Positions 23,478-31,807 of a stretch of 33,242 bases of DNA are shown here, one piece after another. The stretch is from contig WLPJ01000011.1 in NCBI GenBank assembly GCA_009698815.1, forward strand, positions 1-33,242, read 5' to 3'. Numbering within the stretch: position 1 is the stretch's first letter; every line of letters begins with the position of its first letter. Source of the stretch: Actinomycetota bacterium. GTDB taxonomy: Bacteria > Actinomycetota > Actinomycetes > Nanopelagicales > Nanopelagicaceae. The position numbers and the translations under genes were made by a program. The notes under the pieces were generated by a model. That model did not search any database, was not told the origin of the DNA, and was given only the letters and a program-made list of their open reading frames with translations.

Positions 23478-24836
23478 ATGACATCAAAGGACCCTCTCCC
23501 GCAATCTCGTCACTTGGCAACCGAAATTCCTGGTCCCAAATCACTTGAATTAATTGCGCGCCGCAAAGAAGCGGTCTCTGCAGGGCTAGGCATGGCGATT
23601 CCCGCATTTATCGAACGCGGTGAAGGTGCGATTTTGCAAGATGTCGATGGCAACCGAATTATTGATCTTGGCGCAGGTATCGGTGTTGTAAATGTAGGAA
23701 ATGCTGCCCCTCGCGTTGTTGCTCGCGTGGTTGAAGCGGTACAAGCTTTTACACATACCAACTTCACCACCGCCCCATACATGGGCTACGTCGAAGTATG
23801 CGAAGCCTTAAATCGAATTACCCCTGGCACACATAAGAAGAAATCAATTTTGCAAAACTCTGGCGCTGAAGCAGTTGAAAATGCCATCAAGATTGCCCGT
23901 CATTCCACAAAGCGTCCGGCCATCATTGTTTTCGAACATGCTTATCATGGACGTACAAATTTAACGATGGCACTTACTGCAAAGAATGTTCCATATAAGG
24001 AAGGCTTTGGACCATTTGCCAACGAGATCTACCGCATGCCGATGCCTTACTCCTTCCACTATGAAGGAAATAAAGCAACTATGGCTCAAGATTTTCTTGA
24101 CGTGGTTACATCGAAAATCGAAAAAGAAGTTGGTGCACATAACATCGCTGCAATAATCATTGAACCAATTCAAGGTGAAGGTGGATTTATCGTCCCACCA
24201 AAGGGTTTCTTGCCAGGGCTTTCTAAATTTGCAACTGAAAACGGTATTGTCTTTATTGCAGATGAAGTTCAAACTGGTTTTGCCCGCACTGGTAAAATGT
24301 TTGCTTGCGAAGATGAAAACGTTGTCCCCGACATGATCGTCACTGCAAAGGGAATCGCTGGCGGATTGCCACTTGCCGCCGTTACCGCTCGCGCCGAAAT
24401 TATGGATTCATCACACGTTGGTGGCTTAGGTGGCACATACGGTGGAAATCCAATTGCCTGTGCTGCAGCCCTTGGCGCAATTCAAACTATTGAAGAAGAT
24501 AAATTGGTAGAGCGTGCCCGCCACATCGGAAAGATTCTTAGCGATTCCCTAAACGCTTTAGCTGCCAAGTATCCGATCATTGGTGAAGTACGCGGACGTG
24601 GTGCGATGCAGGCGATTGAACTGGTCGTAGCCGGCACAACCACGCCAAATCCTGCGGCAATGGCCACAATTATTAAATACTGCCAGAGCAAAGGCGTACT
24701 GATCTTGACCGCCGGCACATACGCAAACGTCATCCGCTTCTTGCCACCGATCGTTATCTCTGATGAACTGCTTAAAGATGCCCTTGGCGTTCTGGAAGAA
24801 GCCTTCGCCAGCCTTTTAACATCTCACCTCAACTGA
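23478..24836 (+). CDS. gabT: 4-aminobutyrate aminotransferase (GabT-type class III)
   Basis: A 452-residue class-III PLP aminotransferase. The signature FIADEVQTGFARTGK (259-273, Asp262 and Gln265 contacting PLP), the Schiff-base Lys291 in VTAKGIAGGLPLAAV, the phosphate-binding NSGAEAVENA (127-136) and VFEHAYHGRTN are all intact. IEPIQGEGGFIVPPKGFL is the usual GABA/5-aminovalerate aminotransferase sequence. It would convert GABA (or 5-aminovalerate) and 2-oxoglutarate to succinate semialdehyde and glutamate, the last part of putrescine or cadaverine breakdown. No succinate-semialdehyde dehydrogenase adjoins it. The gene is leaderless behind TATAAT, and its stop codon touches the terminator. 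Ornithine or diamine aminotransferase remain possible. Confidence 0.9.
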   Translation: MTSKDPLPQSRHLATEIPGPKSLELIARRKEAVSAGLGMAIPAFIERGEGAILQDVDGNRIIDLGAGIGVVNVGNAAPRVVARVVEAVQAFTHTNFTTAPYMGYVEVCEALNRITPGTHKKKSILQNSGAEAVENAIKIARHSTKRPAIIVFEHAYHGRTNLTMALTAKNVPYKEGFGPFANEIYRMPMPYSFHYEGNKATMAQDFLDVVTSKIEKEVGAHNIAAIIIEPIQGEGGFIVPPKGFLPGLSKFATENGIVFIADEVQTGFARTGKMFACEDENVVPDMIVTAKGIAGGLPLAAVTARAEIMDSSHVGGLGGTYGGNPIACAAALGAIQTIEEDKLVERARHIGKILSDSLNALAAKYPIIGEVRGRGAMQAIELVVAGTTTPNPAAMATIIKYCQSKGVLILTAGTYANVIRFLPPIVISDELLKDALGVLEEAFASLLTSHLN

Positions 24837-24858
24837 TCACCCCTTAAGGGTGATTTTT
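24836..24858 (+). terminator. Terminator of gabT, with an alternative partner downstream
   Basis: ATCACCC (24836-24842) and GGGTGAT (24848-24854) form a hairpin followed by TTTTT. A second ATCACCCTTA at 24884-24893, just before the regulator's ATG, is complementary to the same TAAGGGTGAT arm, so an alternative longer hairpin could form instead. Confidence 0.75.
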
Positions 24859-24895
24859 AGTAGCCAATGCACCCATAGATGCATCACCCTTAGGT

Positions 24896-27505
24896 ATGAG
24901 CACGCGGGTGACGAGAGAAATTAACCCAACTGGGGTGATTAGCGGGATATCCCTAGCGCGCACCCTGCCACCAGTACTGCCACCAAATTTTCTAACTCGT
25001 AAATCAATTCTTTCAAATGTGGCAATTGATCGAGCCGGCATAACCCTAATAGCTGCTCCTGCAGGTTATGGGAAAACTTCGCTCGTCACCGAATACGTAT
25101 CGACATTGGATTACCCGGTGGTTTGGCTTTCATTTGATGATTCCGATAGCGAAACTTCATTTAACGCCCATTTGATTCAAGCGGTTCGAAATGTATTACC
25201 AAACTTCGGTGGCTGGTTCTCATCTGAAGCAGAAATGAGCACACCCGAAGTCTTAAAAAATACTTTAACTGAAATTGCAAACTATTCAGGGCACTTGATT
25301 TTGGTATTGGATAATAATCGAATTAAGAACGCTGATGCCACTCCACTAGCAGAGTTCTTCTTGGATTTAGTACCTAACAATGTACATACGATTGCCATAC
25401 GGCGAAACATTCCTGCAGATGCAATCTTCCGTTTGCAATCTCTGCCCAATTTTAAGTTTTTTGGTAAGGATGATTTAGCGTTTTCAAGTGATGAAATTAA
25501 AATTGCGGCATCACTGCACGGAGTAAATCTAGAGGATACGAGCGCACTTGAAAATTTAAAGTTAGCAAATGGCTGGCCAGCAGCAGTGCAGTTAATCTTA
25601 AACAACCTTGCGCGGGGCTCTCAGTTAAATTCTAGTGCGAACACGTTTCTGGAAGGTTCAGAGCAAATAAAATATTTAGTACATGAATTACTTGAAACTA
25701 TGAAAGCTGACGATATAGAGGCGCTTGTCTCACTTTCGGTTTGCAATGAATTCTCAGCAGAAACTGCAGAAATTGTTCTGCAAGAGAAGTATTCTTTTAG
25801 CAAAATCAATAGCTTTGCAGCAGAGGCTATATTCATACGTCCTACACCAGATCCGGTCTATAGCTATATTTTCAGTCCTGTGATTAGAGCCGGGCTGAGC
25901 CAATCTTCGCTGGTAAAAGAATCCGAATTCAGGAAGATTCATCTCAGACTTAGTGAGCATTTTGAATCTAAAGGTCAACCGCTAAAGGCTTTAGAACATG
26001 CCAAAGCGGCAGGTGATCAGAAGAAGTATAGAAATCTCTTTAGGCAAAACATGCGGCAACTAATTGCCATTGGGCGCGGGAAAGATCTGCTGCGAATGGC
26101 CGAATTGGTTGGTGATAACACTCCGATTGGCAGAATAAAGCGTCAAACCGTCGAGTTAATTGGCTATACGGCTGATTTCCAATACGCGAACGCGCAAAGT
26201 TTAATTGCGGAAATGCTCTCTGCTTCCAAAGGTACTGAAATGGAGAATTTCATAAAGAAGTTCACTGCTGCGGCCAGTGCGTATGTGGACTTTGCCACCG
26301 GTTTGGATACTAATTTAGATTCCAATGTTGCCACTGCTGTTGGCGCTACAGCTAAGGAGTTAGACCTTGCTCCTGTAGATAAAATCTCAATTCTGAAAGT
26401 AGCTGTAGCCAAAGAGATTATCTACGATAGTTCGGATCGAATATATGAACTCCAGGAAAGGGCCATCAACTTAGCCGGTGATGACTCCAGTGCAATGGTG
26501 CAGTATTCGCTGGGAGCAATCAATGCATGTGTACTTCTCTATAAAGGTGAATTCACCAGTGCTCTGTTAGCTGCTAATAACGCAATAGCTCAAGCAGAGC
26601 GTGAGGGGTATGCAGGGATTTTTGGCCCACTAGATGTCATGTATGTGAAGGCACGTTGTCTCTTAGAGTTTTCCCAGATCGATGCAGCGCTAGTTGTTTT
26701 CGAACAGATTAGAAATCTGGCCACAGCTTGGAAGCAGTATGTCTGGGTATATGTAGCGGAGAGCTTTATGGCCCGCGATTTGGCTATTAAAGGAAATCCT
26801 TCTGGTGCTTTAGAACTGGTACGTACCGGACGAGACCGAGTTCGGGAAATTACATTTAATAATTCCTTGGCAACCTATTGCGATCTGACTGAATTGTTTA
26901 TTAGAAATACCATGAACGATTGGTCGCGCGTTGGCATATTGCTCGAACGACTACCCAATTTCTTATTGGTTGAAAGAGTCAGATCAATTTATGAAGTAGC
27001 CACGGGAAAGACCCCGACCTCCTATGACCTGAAGAAAATGCCTTATAGCACTGCAAAAGAGCAAATTTATAAATGTTTAGCTGAAACCGAAGAGAATATT
27101 GACCGTGAAGCTCTGGCACTTGTTTCAATGCGCCAAGCGTTAGAAATTGGTGCTCGTGTGGGCGCTAAAGAAACTTTCTTACGACAAGATGCCCGAATTC
27201 TTAATTTAATCATACATATTGCTGGTGAAAAGCCCACTGTTTACCTGGAAGATTTAGCATCACTAATCACAACTCGCCTTAAGTCTCGCAATGAAAATTC
27301 ACTTACCTCATCCGCTTCGCTGACCAAACGAGAATTAGAAATTTTGCGACATCTAGAGACGGGCAAACCGATAGGTGCAATTGCCTTGACTTTGCACGTC
27401 TCTCAAAACACGATGAAGACGCATCTGAAAAATATCTATCGCAAAATCGGGGCCAGCGGTCGTGAAGAAGCGGCTGCAAAGGCAAAAAACCTATATATTC
27501 TTTAA
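24896..27505 (+). CDS. Large ATP-binding LuxR family regulator (MalT/LAL-like)
   Basis: An 869-residue regulator with an N-terminal STAND-type NTPase: Walker A in APAGYGKTS (54-62), and a Walker-B-like strand LILVLDNNR in which the usual second acidic residue is Asn. A helical middle part (about 330-780) follows, resembling TPR-type repeats used for effector or partner binding. The C-terminal LuxR helix-turn-helix (809-869) has LTKRELEILRHLETG and VSQNTMKTHLKNIYRKIGA. MalT-type proteins bind an inducer and ATP, multimerise and activate transcription. The target is unknown; the near neighbours are gabT and a TRIC channel. Copies of ATCACCC/GGGTGAT around its start (24836-24942) could be its own sites. 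The gene is more AT-rich than the pst region. Confidence 0.85.
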   Translation: MSTRVTREINPTGVISGISLARTLPPVLPPNFLTRKSILSNVAIDRAGITLIAAPAGYGKTSLVTEYVSTLDYPVVWLSFDDSDSETSFNAHLIQAVRNVLPNFGGWFSSEAEMSTPEVLKNTLTEIANYSGHLILVLDNNRIKNADATPLAEFFLDLVPNNVHTIAIRRNIPADAIFRLQSLPNFKFFGKDDLAFSSDEIKIAASLHGVNLEDTSALENLKLANGWPAAVQLILNNLARGSQLNSSANTFLEGSEQIKYLVHELLETMKADDIEALVSLSVCNEFSAETAEIVLQEKYSFSKINSFAAEAIFIRPTPDPVYSYIFSPVIRAGLSQSSLVKESEFRKIHLRLSEHFESKGQPLKALEHAKAAGDQKKYRNLFRQNMRQLIAIGRGKDLLRMAELVGDNTPIGRIKRQTVELIGYTADFQYANAQSLIAEMLSASKGTEMENFIKKFTAAASAYVDFATGLDTNLDSNVATAVGATAKELDLAPVDKISILKVAVAKEIIYDSSDRIYELQERAINLAGDDSSAMVQYSLGAINACVLLYKGEFTSALLAANNAIAQAEREGYAGIFGPLDVMYVKARCLLEFSQIDAALVVFEQIRNLATAWKQYVWVYVAESFMARDLAIKGNPSGALELVRTGRDRVREITFNNSLATYCDLTELFIRNTMNDWSRVGILLERLPNFLLVERVRSIYEVATGKTPTSYDLKKMPYSTAKEQIYKCLAETEENIDREALALVSMRQALEIGARVGAKETFLRQDARILNLIIHIAGEKPTVYLEDLASLITTRLKSRNENSLTSSASLTKRELEILRHLETGKPIGAIALTLHVSQNTMKTHLKNIYRKIGASGREEAAAKAKNLYIL

Positions 27506-27520
27506 CTATCGGCTCGGCCT

Positions 27521-27532
27521 TATACTTAAGCC
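27521..27532 (+). promoter_or_regulatory. -10 hexamer of the leaderless UPF0126 gene promoter
   Basis: TATACT (27521-27526) is six bases before the ATG at 27533 and 16 nt beyond the regulator's stop. The pair 27533-28708 may therefore have its own transcript. Confidence 0.6.
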
Positions 27533-28144
27533 ATGGATTTAGATCTGCTGGTAAATATTCTTGATTTAACTGGCACATTTGCCTTCGCGCTAGTTGGTGC
27601 GCGCATCGCTTCAGATAAAGGTTTGGATTATGGCGGAATCGCCTTTATTGCGGCCACAGCATCGCTAGCGGGTGGGACTTTAAGGAATCTCTTATTGGGA
27701 GAACGTCCGCCATGGGTCTTGCACGGTTGGCTATTCGTAGGGGTTTTGCTCGCAGTTGTTATCACGCTGGGTGTTAAGCGAAATAAACCAGTGGGCAGAT
27801 TTGTGTTAACGCTAGACACTATTGGTCTGGCCGTTTGTTCGGTATCAGGCGCACAATTTGCACTTACCCAGAATGCGCCCTTTGCTGCTGCAGTCATTCT
27901 TGGTCTCATCGGCGCGGTAACCGGGGGGTTGTTGCGCGATGTCTTGTGCCAAGTCGAACCAGTTCTATTACACCGCGAAACTATCGGAACCTCATGTCTT
28001 GCAGGTTCACTGGTTTACGTAAGCTGCCACTATTTTTCGGTTAATGAAGTTCTATCTGTTGTCTTGGCTAGCGTTTGTGTGATTCTGGTTCGTGAGCTTT
28101 CGATTAAATATGATTGGCATTTACCTAAAGTTGGAGCAAAGTAG
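27533..28144 (+). CDS. TRIC/UPF0126 family membrane protein
   Basis: A 203-residue protein with about seven hydrophobic helices arranged as an inverted repeat. The glycine-arginine motifs AGGTLRNLLLGERP (first half) and TGGLLRDVLCQVEP (second half) and the closing LVRELSIKYDWHLP are family hallmarks (E. coli YicG). Crystal structures of relatives show trimeric cation channels similar to eukaryotic TRIC; some members are linked to glycine response. Its physiological role here is unknown. It runs directly into the GNAT gene, whose TTG start begins on the base after this stop. Confidence 0.87.
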   Translation: MDLDLLVNILDLTGTFAFALVGARIASDKGLDYGGIAFIAATASLAGGTLRNLLLGERPPWVLHGWLFVGVLLAVVITLGVKRNKPVGRFVLTLDTIGLAVCSVSGAQFALTQNAPFAAAVILGLIGAVTGGLLRDVLCQVEPVLLHRETIGTSCLAGSLVYVSCHYFSVNEVLSVVLASVCVILVRELSIKYDWHLPKVGAK

Positions 28145-28708
28145 TTGTTGCAGCACGAACCAGTAATCCATACTGCTCGGCTAGAACTTCATCACATCTC
28201 GGCTCCTGACTTGATAACTCTCTTTGAAGAGCGCGATGATTCACCCGCTATTTCTGGAAGGGGTTTTACCAACCCGCTACGTGTTCTTATTGATTTTCAA
28301 GGCCCGCTAGCTTGGCGAGTTCCCCAAGTAAAAGCAGATCCGGCTTGTAATAAATGGTTCGTACGTTGGATTGTTTTGAAAGATAAGCAAGAGATCATTG
28401 GCAGTACCAGTTTTCATGGCGCACCTGATTCAGATGGCATGGTAGAAATTGGGTTAGGTATCGAAAGTGAATATCAGAACCAGGGCTTTGCTAAAGAGGC
28501 ACTGCTCGGAATGTGGCGCTGGGCGCTAACTTTTCCTGAGGTGCAAACTTTTCGTTACACAGTAAGCCCCGATAACGCTGCGTCAATTGCAGTAATAAAT
28601 TACTTTGGTTTTGCATATAAAGGCCAGCAGATGGATGAGATTGATGGAGCTGAAAACATTTACGAGATGAGGGCGGTAGATTTTATTACTAAATGGGGAA
28701 GTAATTAA
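28145..28708 (+). CDS. GNAT family acetyltransferase, RimJ/RimL-like
   Basis: A 187-residue N-acetyltransferase. It has TARLELHHISAPDL at the N-terminus, a central beta sheet with IGSTSFHGAPDSDGMVEIGLGIESEYQNQGFAKEAL (acetyl-CoA loop Q-N-Q-G-F-A) read in part, and a late SPDNAASIAVINYFGFAYKG helix. This is the Rim-type GNAT layout that acetylates ribosomal proteins, small molecules or amino groups of antibiotics; no substrate can be named. The start is a TTG (28145) immediately after the upstream TAG, with no ATG before residue 99, so translation probably depends on reinitiation. The 3' end overlaps convergent tgt by four bases. Confidence 0.8.
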   Translation: MLQHEPVIHTARLELHHISAPDLITLFEERDDSPAISGRGFTNPLRVLIDFQGPLAWRVPQVKADPACNKWFVRWIVLKDKQEIIGSTSFHGAPDSDGMVEIGLGIESEYQNQGFAKEALLGMWRWALTFPEVQTFRYTVSPDNAASIAVINYFGFAYKGQQMDEIDGAENIYEMRAVDFITKWGSN

Positions 28709-29958
28709 TCGCGAGATTGTCCCGAACGGTGCTTGTAGCGAGCTAAGAATTCTTCCTTCATCTCTGTGAAGTTGCCATCAATTAGCGCTTGACGCATCTG
28801 ATCAACTAAACGCACCACAAATCGCTCGTTGTGAATTGTGGCAAGTGTTGCTGCCACCATCTCTTTGCCACGGAATAAATGGCACAGGTAGGCGCGTGTG
28901 AAATTGGCACAGGTGTAGCAATCACATTCGGAATCAATAGGGTTGAAATCTCTGATGTACGGAGCATTAGAAAGGTTAAATCGACCCTGCATTGTGTAGA
29001 CCGCACTTGATCGCGCGATACGAGATGCCAAGACACAGTCAAAGGTATCTATGCCATTTTCAACTCCTACAAATAAATCTTCAGGAGCGCCAATACCTAG
29101 CAAATGCTTTGGTTTATTCTCAGGCAAAGTCTTATTAACCCACCCGACAATCGTGCCGAGTGCATCCTTATCAAGTGCGCCCCCGATTCCGAAACCATCG
29201 AATTCGATGCCGGATGATGACATCGAACCTAAATCGCCAGCTGCCTTCTTTCGCAAATCTTCATATTGCGCGCCCTGAATTACTCCGAAAAGTGCTTGAT
29301 ACGGCTTATCGCTGCGCGCATCTGTCAGGCGCTTATGTTCATCCAGACAACGTATTGCCCAGTCGTAGGTGCGCTCCATCGCCAACTCTTGATAGGGACG
29401 AGTGTTATGCAAAGTGGTGCACTCATCGAAGGCAAAGATGATATCGGCGCCAATTTTATGTTGAATCTGCATAGATATTTCGGCGGTGAAGCGATGCATC
29501 GAGCCATCGAGGTGAGATTTAAAGGTAACGCCGTCATCATCGACGTGAGCTAGACGTTCTTTGTTTCCGGCAATAACTTGGTCTGATCTAAAGGTGGTGG
29601 CATCCATTGCCAATACTTTTTTGAAACCAACACCGAGTGAGAGAACTTGAAAGCCTCCACTGTCAGTAAATGTTGGGCCTTGCCAATTCATAAATTTTGC
29701 CAAGCCGCCAGCTTCATCTAGAACATCGGGGCCGGGTTGTAAATAGAGGTGATAAGCATTTGCTAGTAGTGCTTGTGAACCTAAATCTTTCATCGCACTT
29801 GGCAGAACTGCTTTAACTGTGGCTTTTGTGCCAACCGGAATAAATGCGGGAGTTTGAATATCACCGTGCGGGGTGGAGATTGTGCCAACGCGCGCTAATG
29901 AGTTTTCTGCGCTGTGATTGATTTGAAATGAAAAATTCTTGTTACTTGATGTGGACAC
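28705..29958 (-). CDS. tgt: Queuine tRNA-ribosyltransferase
   Basis: A 417-residue TIM-barrel enzyme that swaps guanine 34 of GUN-anticodon tRNAs (Asp, Asn, His, Tyr) for a queuosine precursor. Asp99 (FTDSGGFQ) and the nucleophile Asp307 (TFDCVLASR) are in place. The zinc site is complete: Cys345, Cys347, Cys350 and His376, with the E. coli spacing. It is longer than E. coli Tgt (375), with an insertion around residues 112-160. The start is GTG at 29958; no good -10 spacing is seen, although TATATC lies about 15 bases upstream. It faces the MFS gene head to head. No other queuosine genes are present, so it may use salvaged base. Confidence 0.94.
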   Translation of the reverse strand: MSTSSNKNFSFQINHSAENSLARVGTISTPHGDIQTPAFIPVGTKATVKAVLPSAMKDLGSQALLANAYHLYLQPGPDVLDEAGGLAKFMNWQGPTFTDSGGFQVLSLGVGFKKVLAMDATTFRSDQVIAGNKERLAHVDDDGVTFKSHLDGSMHRFTAEISMQIQHKIGADIIFAFDECTTLHNTRPYQELAMERTYDWAIRCLDEHKRLTDARSDKPYQALFGVIQGAQYEDLRKKAAGDLGSMSSSGIEFDGFGIGGALDKDALGTIVGWVNKTLPENKPKHLLGIGAPEDLFVGVENGIDTFDCVLASRIARSSAVYTMQGRFNLSNAPYIRDFNPIDSECDCYTCANFTRAYLCHLFRGKEMVAATLATIHNERFVVRLVDQMRQALIDGNFTEMKEEFLARYKHRSGQSRD

Positions 29959-29977
29959 AAGGTCATTGTCTCAGATA

Positions 29978-29989
29978 TAGACTGCGCTG
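29978..29989 (+). promoter_or_regulatory. -10 hexamer of the leaderless MFS transporter promoter
   Basis: TAGACT (29978-29983) is six bases before the ATG at 29990, which supports this start over the ATG at 29999 and 30005. Confidence 0.5.
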
Positions 29990-31216
29990 ATGCGCGCCAT
30001 GAAAATGCCCTATAAAGAGTTCACCTCTATTCTCAATCCGCATTCTCGCCGCATCGTTGCCGGAATTGCCTTGAGTGCTATTGGTCGCGGAATGACGCTT
30101 TCACTTTTGATGGTCTATCTCCACGAAATGCGTGGATTCACAACTTCTTTCGGTGGCCTGCTAATGGCCTGGGGTGCGCTAGTCGGAATCGCTGGCTCTG
30201 GTCCATTGGGTGCGATGGTCGATCGCATCGGTCCGAAAATTGTGATGATCATAGGACTAGTTGTTTCAGCCCTTTCTGGATTTGGTTTTGCATTTGTATC
30301 TACCAAGCCAACAGCTGTAATAGTGATGACTTTATTTGCAATTGGAAATCAATGTATTTGGCCGGCGCAGATGGTGATGTTGACTCGCCTTACCCCAGTG
30401 GAGATTCGCTCGAAAATCTTCGGCTTTAACTTTATGTTGATGAATTTAGGGCTGGGCGTCGGCGGCTTATTATCATCAGTAATCATCCGTGAAAATTCAC
30501 TATTTTCATATCAAGTTATGTACCTAATTGATGGCGTTACCTATTTAATATTTCTATTTATTATCTTTGGTCTAAATACCCCTGCCGCTGGTCGATATGT
30601 GGCGAAAGAGGATGAGCCACAATCTGGCAGTTACCGCGAACTTTTTGCCAACCGCAAGTTAACCATTCTTACCTTTGCCGGAATCATTTTGCTGACCTTC
30701 GGATATGGTCCACTGCAATCTGGACTACCGGTCTATGCAACGCAATATTTGGACTTAGCGCCAAATTGGCTGGGAATAATTTTTGGCGTAAATACTTTTG
30801 CGATAGTTGCTTTTCAGCCTTTAGTTCTAAGAATTCTCGAGCGATATTCTAAATACACAGCGCTGGTTTCGGTCGGGTTTATCTGGGGACTTTCTTGGCT
30901 CGCCGTTGGTGTTTCTCCCTACCTTTCCATGTTTATGGCAGGTATCGCGCTTTGCGTCAGTCAATTAATTTTTGCATTCGGTGAGATGGTCTACGCGCCA
31001 ACCAGCCCTGCGCTGATGCAGGAGTTAACACCTGAACATATTCGTGGTCGCGCCAGCGCTTTGATTAGTTTGCAATGGGGCATATCCGGAATCGCAGGCC
31101 CAGCACTTGCCGGAATAATGATTGGCGCTCATCTAGAACAGCTGTGGGTGCTCTTAATGGCTGTTGGCGTGCTTGTGCCAATTCCGTTCTTTGCCTATTT
31201 AAAGCGAAAGAATTAG
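29990..31216 (+). CDS. MFS family transporter
   Basis: A 408-residue permease with about 12 hydrophobic segments in two halves. The loop 2-3 motif is GAMVDRIGPK (motif A, G-x-x-x-D-R-x-G). A longer cytoplasmic loop (about residues 200-218) separates the halves. GFNFMLMNLGLGVGGLLSS and EHIRGRASALISLQWGISGIAGPALAG show the drug/H+ antiporter-like fold. Substrate unknown; export of a drug-like or sugar compound is usual for such proteins. The leaderless -10 supports the first ATG. The C-terminus overlaps the convergent lipoprotein gene by four bases. Confidence 0.87.
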   Translation: MRAMKMPYKEFTSILNPHSRRIVAGIALSAIGRGMTLSLLMVYLHEMRGFTTSFGGLLMAWGALVGIAGSGPLGAMVDRIGPKIVMIIGLVVSALSGFGFAFVSTKPTAVIVMTLFAIGNQCIWPAQMVMLTRLTPVEIRSKIFGFNFMLMNLGLGVGGLLSSVIIRENSLFSYQVMYLIDGVTYLIFLFIIFGLNTPAAGRYVAKEDEPQSGSYRELFANRKLTILTFAGIILLTFGYGPLQSGLPVYATQYLDLAPNWLGIIFGVNTFAIVAFQPLVLRILERYSKYTALVSVGFIWGLSWLAVGVSPYLSMFMAGIALCVSQLIFAFGEMVYAPTSPALMQELTPEHIRGRASALISLQWGISGIAGPALAGIMIGAHLEQLWVLLMAVGVLVPIPFFAYLKRKN

Positions 31217-31740
31217 GAAAGCTTTCCAGTAACTTCGATTAAGGTTACGTTTGCGTTTGAGAGAACGACTGAAATATCTTCGCCGCTCTTGCCTGGGCAA
31301 GAAAGTCCCCAAGAGAATTTAGCCGAAGCGCCAGCGGCAAGTGGAGTAGTTGGTGCACCCTCCATTTGATTATCGCCATCGAAAATATCTACGCATTCAC
31401 CAGTTGTTGTTGAACCCTTAACAATTAAAATCGCTAGATCTAGTTCTGCGGCAGATCCGTTGGTAACGCTGAGATTAAAGCGCTCATTAATCTGACCAGG
31501 CAACATGCCAGATGCGAACTTGCCGGGTGTGAAACTGGCAGGGGATGAAAGGGTGTAACTAACTTTATCTGGGGTTACCACTGGTGCATCAAAACCACCT
31601 GATGCTTGGGGGGCTTCTTCAACCTCAGTTACAAGACTCTGGTCATCAACCTGTGCGACTTCATCGCCTCCACCGCATGCGCTGAGTGTGAGCGCGAGGG
31701 CAATGGTGAGCGCGAGCTTTGATTTGATTGTGAATGACAT
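31213..31740 (-). CDS. Small secreted lipoprotein with beta-sandwich (DUF4352-like) domain
   Basis: A 175-residue protein with signal peptide and lipobox L-S-A-C (Cys22), followed by an acidic, Gln-rich linker (about 25-47) and a beta-rich domain (about 52-175). NERFNLSVTNGSAAELDL, TGECVDIFDGDN and LAAGASAKFSWGLSCP resemble the DUF4352/TelA-like immunoglobulin sandwich fold found in Gram-positive surface lipoproteins. Cys119 and Cys149 could form a disulfide. The function is unknown. CTGGAGG gives a strong ribosome site and a leader is present (unlike its neighbours). It shows that lipoprotein processing exists in this organism, which matters for the unlipidated binding proteins. Confidence 0.75.
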   Translation of the reverse strand: MSFTIKSKLALTIALALTLSACGGGDEVAQVDDQSLVTEVEEAPQASGGFDAPVVTPDKVSYTLSSPASFTPGKFASGMLPGQINERFNLSVTNGSAAELDLAILIVKGSTTTGECVDIFDGDNQMEGAPTTPLAAGASAKFSWGLSCPGKSGEDISVVLSNANVTLIEVTGKLS

Positions 31741-31770
31741 GATGCCTCCAGATTTAAATACTTATACGAA

Positions 31771-31807
31771 GTGACTAATTCCTACCGCCAAGTATAGAGT
31801 AGCCCGC
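31771..31807 (+). promoter_or_regulatory. Promoter of the peptide-type ABC permease gene
   Basis: GTGACT (31771-31776), an 18-bp spacer and TAGAGT (31795-31800) are followed by seven bases and the ATG at 31808. No Shine-Dalgarno sequence is seen, so the gene is probably leaderless. Confidence 0.45.

Noticed and set aside
24896-27505. NLR-type antiphage STAND protein
   Set aside because: The C-terminal LuxR helix-turn-helix and MalT-like order indicate a transcription regulator, with no effector domain.
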